Of a stretch of 64,000 nt of DNA, positions 62,155-64,000 are shown piece by piece. Numbering within the stretch: the stretch's first letter is position 1; each line of letters starts with the position of its first letter. The notes under the pieces were generated by a model. The model did no database searches and was not told where the DNA came from. It saw only the letters and a program-made list of their open reading frames with translations. The DNA is taken from the NCBI RefSeq assembly GCF_023806085.1, contig NZ_JAMSLX010000011.1, positions 57,535-121,534 on the forward strand, in the 5' to 3' direction. This stretch comes from Hephaestia sp. MAHUQ-44. GTDB taxonomy: Bacteria > Pseudomonadota > Alphaproteobacteria > Sphingomonadales > Sphingomonadaceae. The position numbers and the translations under genes were made by a program.

Positions 62155-63501
62155 ATGCCCCAATATGACTATGATCTTTTCGTCATCGGCGGGGGTTCGG
62201 GTGGGGTGCGGGCGTCGCGGGTGGCGGCGGCGCACGGCGCGACCGTCGCGATCGCCGAGGAATATCGCGTCGGCGGCACCTGCGTGATCCGCGGCTGCGT
62301 GCCCAAGAAGCTGCTCGTCTATGGCGCGCATTTCGCCGAGGATCTGCACGATGCGCGGCGCTTCGGCTGGAACGTGCCCGATTGCAGCTTCGACTGGACG
62401 GTGCTGCGCGATAATGTGCTGGGCGAGGTCGATCGGCTCAACAAGGCCTATACCGAGACGCTCGAAGGCCACGGGGTCGAAGTGATCCTCGAGCGCGCGA
62501 CGATCGCCGGCCCGCACGAGGTTGCGTTGGCCGGCGGGCGCACCGTGACCGCCAAAATCATCCTGATCGCCACCGGCGCGACCCCGCACGTGCCGTCGTG
62601 CCCGGGGCACGAACACGGCATCACCTCGAACGAGGCGTTCCATCTCGATGCGATCCCGAAGCGCATCCTGATCGCGGGCGCGGGCTATATCGCCAACGAA
62701 TTCGCAGGGATTTTCAACGAATTCGGGTCCAAGGTGACGCTGATCAACCGGTCCGACGTGATCCTGCGCGGTTACGATCATTCGGTCCGCGACCGGCTGC
62801 TCCAGATCTCGACGATGAAGGGGATCGATTTCCGCTTCAACGCCGATTTCCGCGGGATCGGCAAGAATGACGACGGCAGCCTGACGGTCGAGATGACCGG
62901 GCACGAACCGATCACCGTCGATTGCGTGATGTTCGCCACCGGCCGCGTGCCCAATACCGGCGATCTCGGGCTCGAGACGGCGGGGGTCGACTGGGATGCG
63001 AAGGGCGCGATTGTGGTCGATGCCGACAATCGGTCGACCTGCCCGAGCATCTATGCGGTGGGTGACGTCACCAATCGCGTCCAGTTGACCCCGGTTGCGA
63101 TCCGCGAGGGGCAGGCGTTCGCCGACAGCGTGTTCGGCAACAAGCCGACGCGGGTCGATTACGAGAATATCCCGAGCGCGGTGTTCTGCCATCCACCGAT
63201 CGCCGGCGTTGGCATGACCGAAAGTCAGGCGCGCGAGAAACTGGGCTCGATCAAGGTCTACACCGCCGATTTCCGCGCGATGAAGAATGTGCTCGCGGGG
63301 CGCAACGAGCGCGCGCTCTACAAGATGGTGTGCGACGGCGAGACCAACCGCGTGGTGGGCCTGCACATGATCGGGCCGGACTCGCCCGAAATCCTTCAGG
63401 CTGCCGCAGTGGCGGTGAAGGCCGGGCTGACCAAGCAGGCGTTCGACGAGACCGTCGCGCTCCACCCCAGCATGGCCGAGGAACTGGTGTTGATGAAATA
63501 A
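62155..63501 (+). CDS. gor: Glutathione-disulfide reductase
   Basis: FAD/NADPH enzyme regenerating reduced glutathione. The 448-residue protein has the FAD loop (VIGGGSGGVRASRVAA), the redox-active disulfide GGTCVIRGCVPKK, NADPH-binding GAGYIANEFAGIFNEFG and the C-terminal His-Glu region (VALHPSMAEELV). ATG 62155 fits the family. It supplies glutathione for the Grx4 partner encoded elsewhere in the window. Confidence 0.94.
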   Translation: MPQYDYDLFVIGGGSGGVRASRVAAAHGATVAIAEEYRVGGTCVIRGCVPKKLLVYGAHFAEDLHDARRFGWNVPDCSFDWTVLRDNVLGEVDRLNKAYTETLEGHGVEVILERATIAGPHEVALAGGRTVTAKIILIATGATPHVPSCPGHEHGITSNEAFHLDAIPKRILIAGAGYIANEFAGIFNEFGSKVTLINRSDVILRGYDHSVRDRLLQISTMKGIDFRFNADFRGIGKNDDGSLTVEMTGHEPITVDCVMFATGRVPNTGDLGLETAGVDWDAKGAIVVDADNRSTCPSIYAVGDVTNRVQLTPVAIREGQAFADSVFGNKPTRVDYENIPSAVFCHPPIAGVGMTESQAREKLGSIKVYTADFRAMKNVLAGRNERALYKMVCDGETNRVVGLHMIGPDSPEILQAAAVAVKAGLTKQAFDETVALHPSMAEELVLMK

Positions 63502-63528
63502 GGGGCGCGTCGCCGCGCCCGTTATGCG

Positions 63529-64000
63529 TCACCCGACGCGGTGGGCGACGAGATCGTCGACGACGCCGGGGTCGGCGAGGGTTGAGGTGTCGCCGAGGTT
63601 GGTGGTGTCGCCCTCGGCGATCTTGCGCAGGATGCGGCGCATGATCTTGCCGCTGCGGGTCTTGGGCAGGCCGGGCGCGAACTGGATCGCGTCGGGGGTG
63701 GCGATCGGGCCGATTTCCTTGCGCACCCATTGCGCCAGCGTCTTGCGTAGATCGTCGTCGGCGGTGACCCCGACGTTGAGCGTCACATAGGCATAGATAC
63801 CCTGCCCCTTGAGATCGTGCGGGAAGCCCACCACCGCGGCCTCGGCGACCAGCGGGTGGAGCACCAGCGCGCTTTCGACCTCGGCGGTGCCCATGCGGTG
63901 GCCCGAGACGTTGATGACGTCGTCGACCCGGCCGGTGATCCAGTAATCGCCGTCCGCATCGCGGCGGCAGCCGTCGCCCGAGAAATAATAGCCCGGATAG
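63529..64000 (-). CDS. acs: Acetyl-CoA synthetase, C-terminal part (right end cut by window)
   Basis: Adenylates acetate and forms acetyl-CoA. Only the last about 155 residues are visible, including [26 protein letters not shown] and [15 protein letters not shown]. In other Acs proteins this Lys is the acetylation site removed by CobB. The start lies beyond the window. Gene direction and identity are clear. Confidence 0.94.
   Translation of the reverse strand, partial: YPGYYFSGDGCRRDADGDYWITGRVDDVINVSGHRMGTAEVESALVLHPLVAEAAVVGFPHDLKGQGIYAYVTLNVGVTADDDLRKTLAQWVRKEIGPIATPDAIQFAPGLPKTRSGKIMRRILRKIAEGDTTNLGDTSTLADPGVVDDLVAHRVG

Noticed and set aside
61909..63465. 518-residue open frame on the minus strand
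   Set aside because: Antisense to gor and spans the repeat pair; the FVLSLSKHRSS segment is translated repeat sequence.

Overview
The window is GC-rich, densely coded alphaproteobacterial chromosome, most likely from a sphingomonad (Sphingomonas or a close relative). I infer this from the protein sequences (a CtrA cell-cycle regulator, a Bpt leucyltransferase, a DUF1476 ATPase-inhibitor-like protein, a PhoK-like alkaline phosphatase), from a perfect CtrA box and an alphaproteobacterial-type LexA box (GTTC-N7-GTTC), and from repeated extragenic palindromes that I associate with this group. No rRNA, tRNA, CRISPR array, prophage or insertion sequence was seen. Both ends cut a gene: metH on the left and acetyl-CoA synthetase on the right.

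Layout. 1-12.3 kb: 3' part of metH, a beta-helix protein, a PhoK-like phosphatase, a DsbD-type thiol reductase, bpt, ilvA, an amidohydrolase and a small GIY-YIG nuclease framed by inverted hairpin repeats. 12.3-20.8 kb: ctrA with its own CtrA box, a LysR/pirin/WrbA cluster, an M15 peptidase, an RluA-type pseudouridine synthase with arfB, msrC, an RcnB-like protein, an orphan ExbD and a thermonuclease. 20.9-23.2 kb: a lower-GC island with an HNH nuclease, a small adenine methyltransferase and a winged-helix protein. 23.3-32 kb: nrdB, three tiny overlapping membrane-protein genes, nrdA with NrdR-like boxes, a GGDEF-EAL-PilZ protein and an MBL-fold hydrolase. 32-38.3 kb: SOS-type uvrB, a three-gene RAMA-protein/higB/higA operon, PRC-barrel and tandem lipoprotein genes, then a structured RNA carrying an 18-codon ORF behind a 14-nt perfect Shine-Dalgarno. 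38.3-48 kb: a flavin monooxygenase, an amidase, leuC - tiny exported peptide - leuD - quinone oxidoreductase, and DUF1476-bolA-grx4. 48-64 kb: a BlaI/BlaR1-like pair behind a palindromic operator, nadA, phhA, a sirtuin, lepB-rnc-[GIY-YIG]-era, pgi, gor and acs.

The most interesting theme is repetitive DNA. Three families of extragenic hairpins occur. Two of them occur as inverted pairs, and each of the two small GIY-YIG nuclease genes in the window sits inside such a pair; one interrupts the otherwise conserved lepB-rnc-era operon. The hairpins of one family show compensatory base changes. This suggests a REP-type mobile or amplifying element with a GIY-YIG enzyme as its partner, in place of the RAYT transposase known from gammaproteobacteria. 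Other candidates for new biology are the RAMA/HigBA operon, the HNH/methyltransferase island and the hyper-Shine-Dalgarno RNA.
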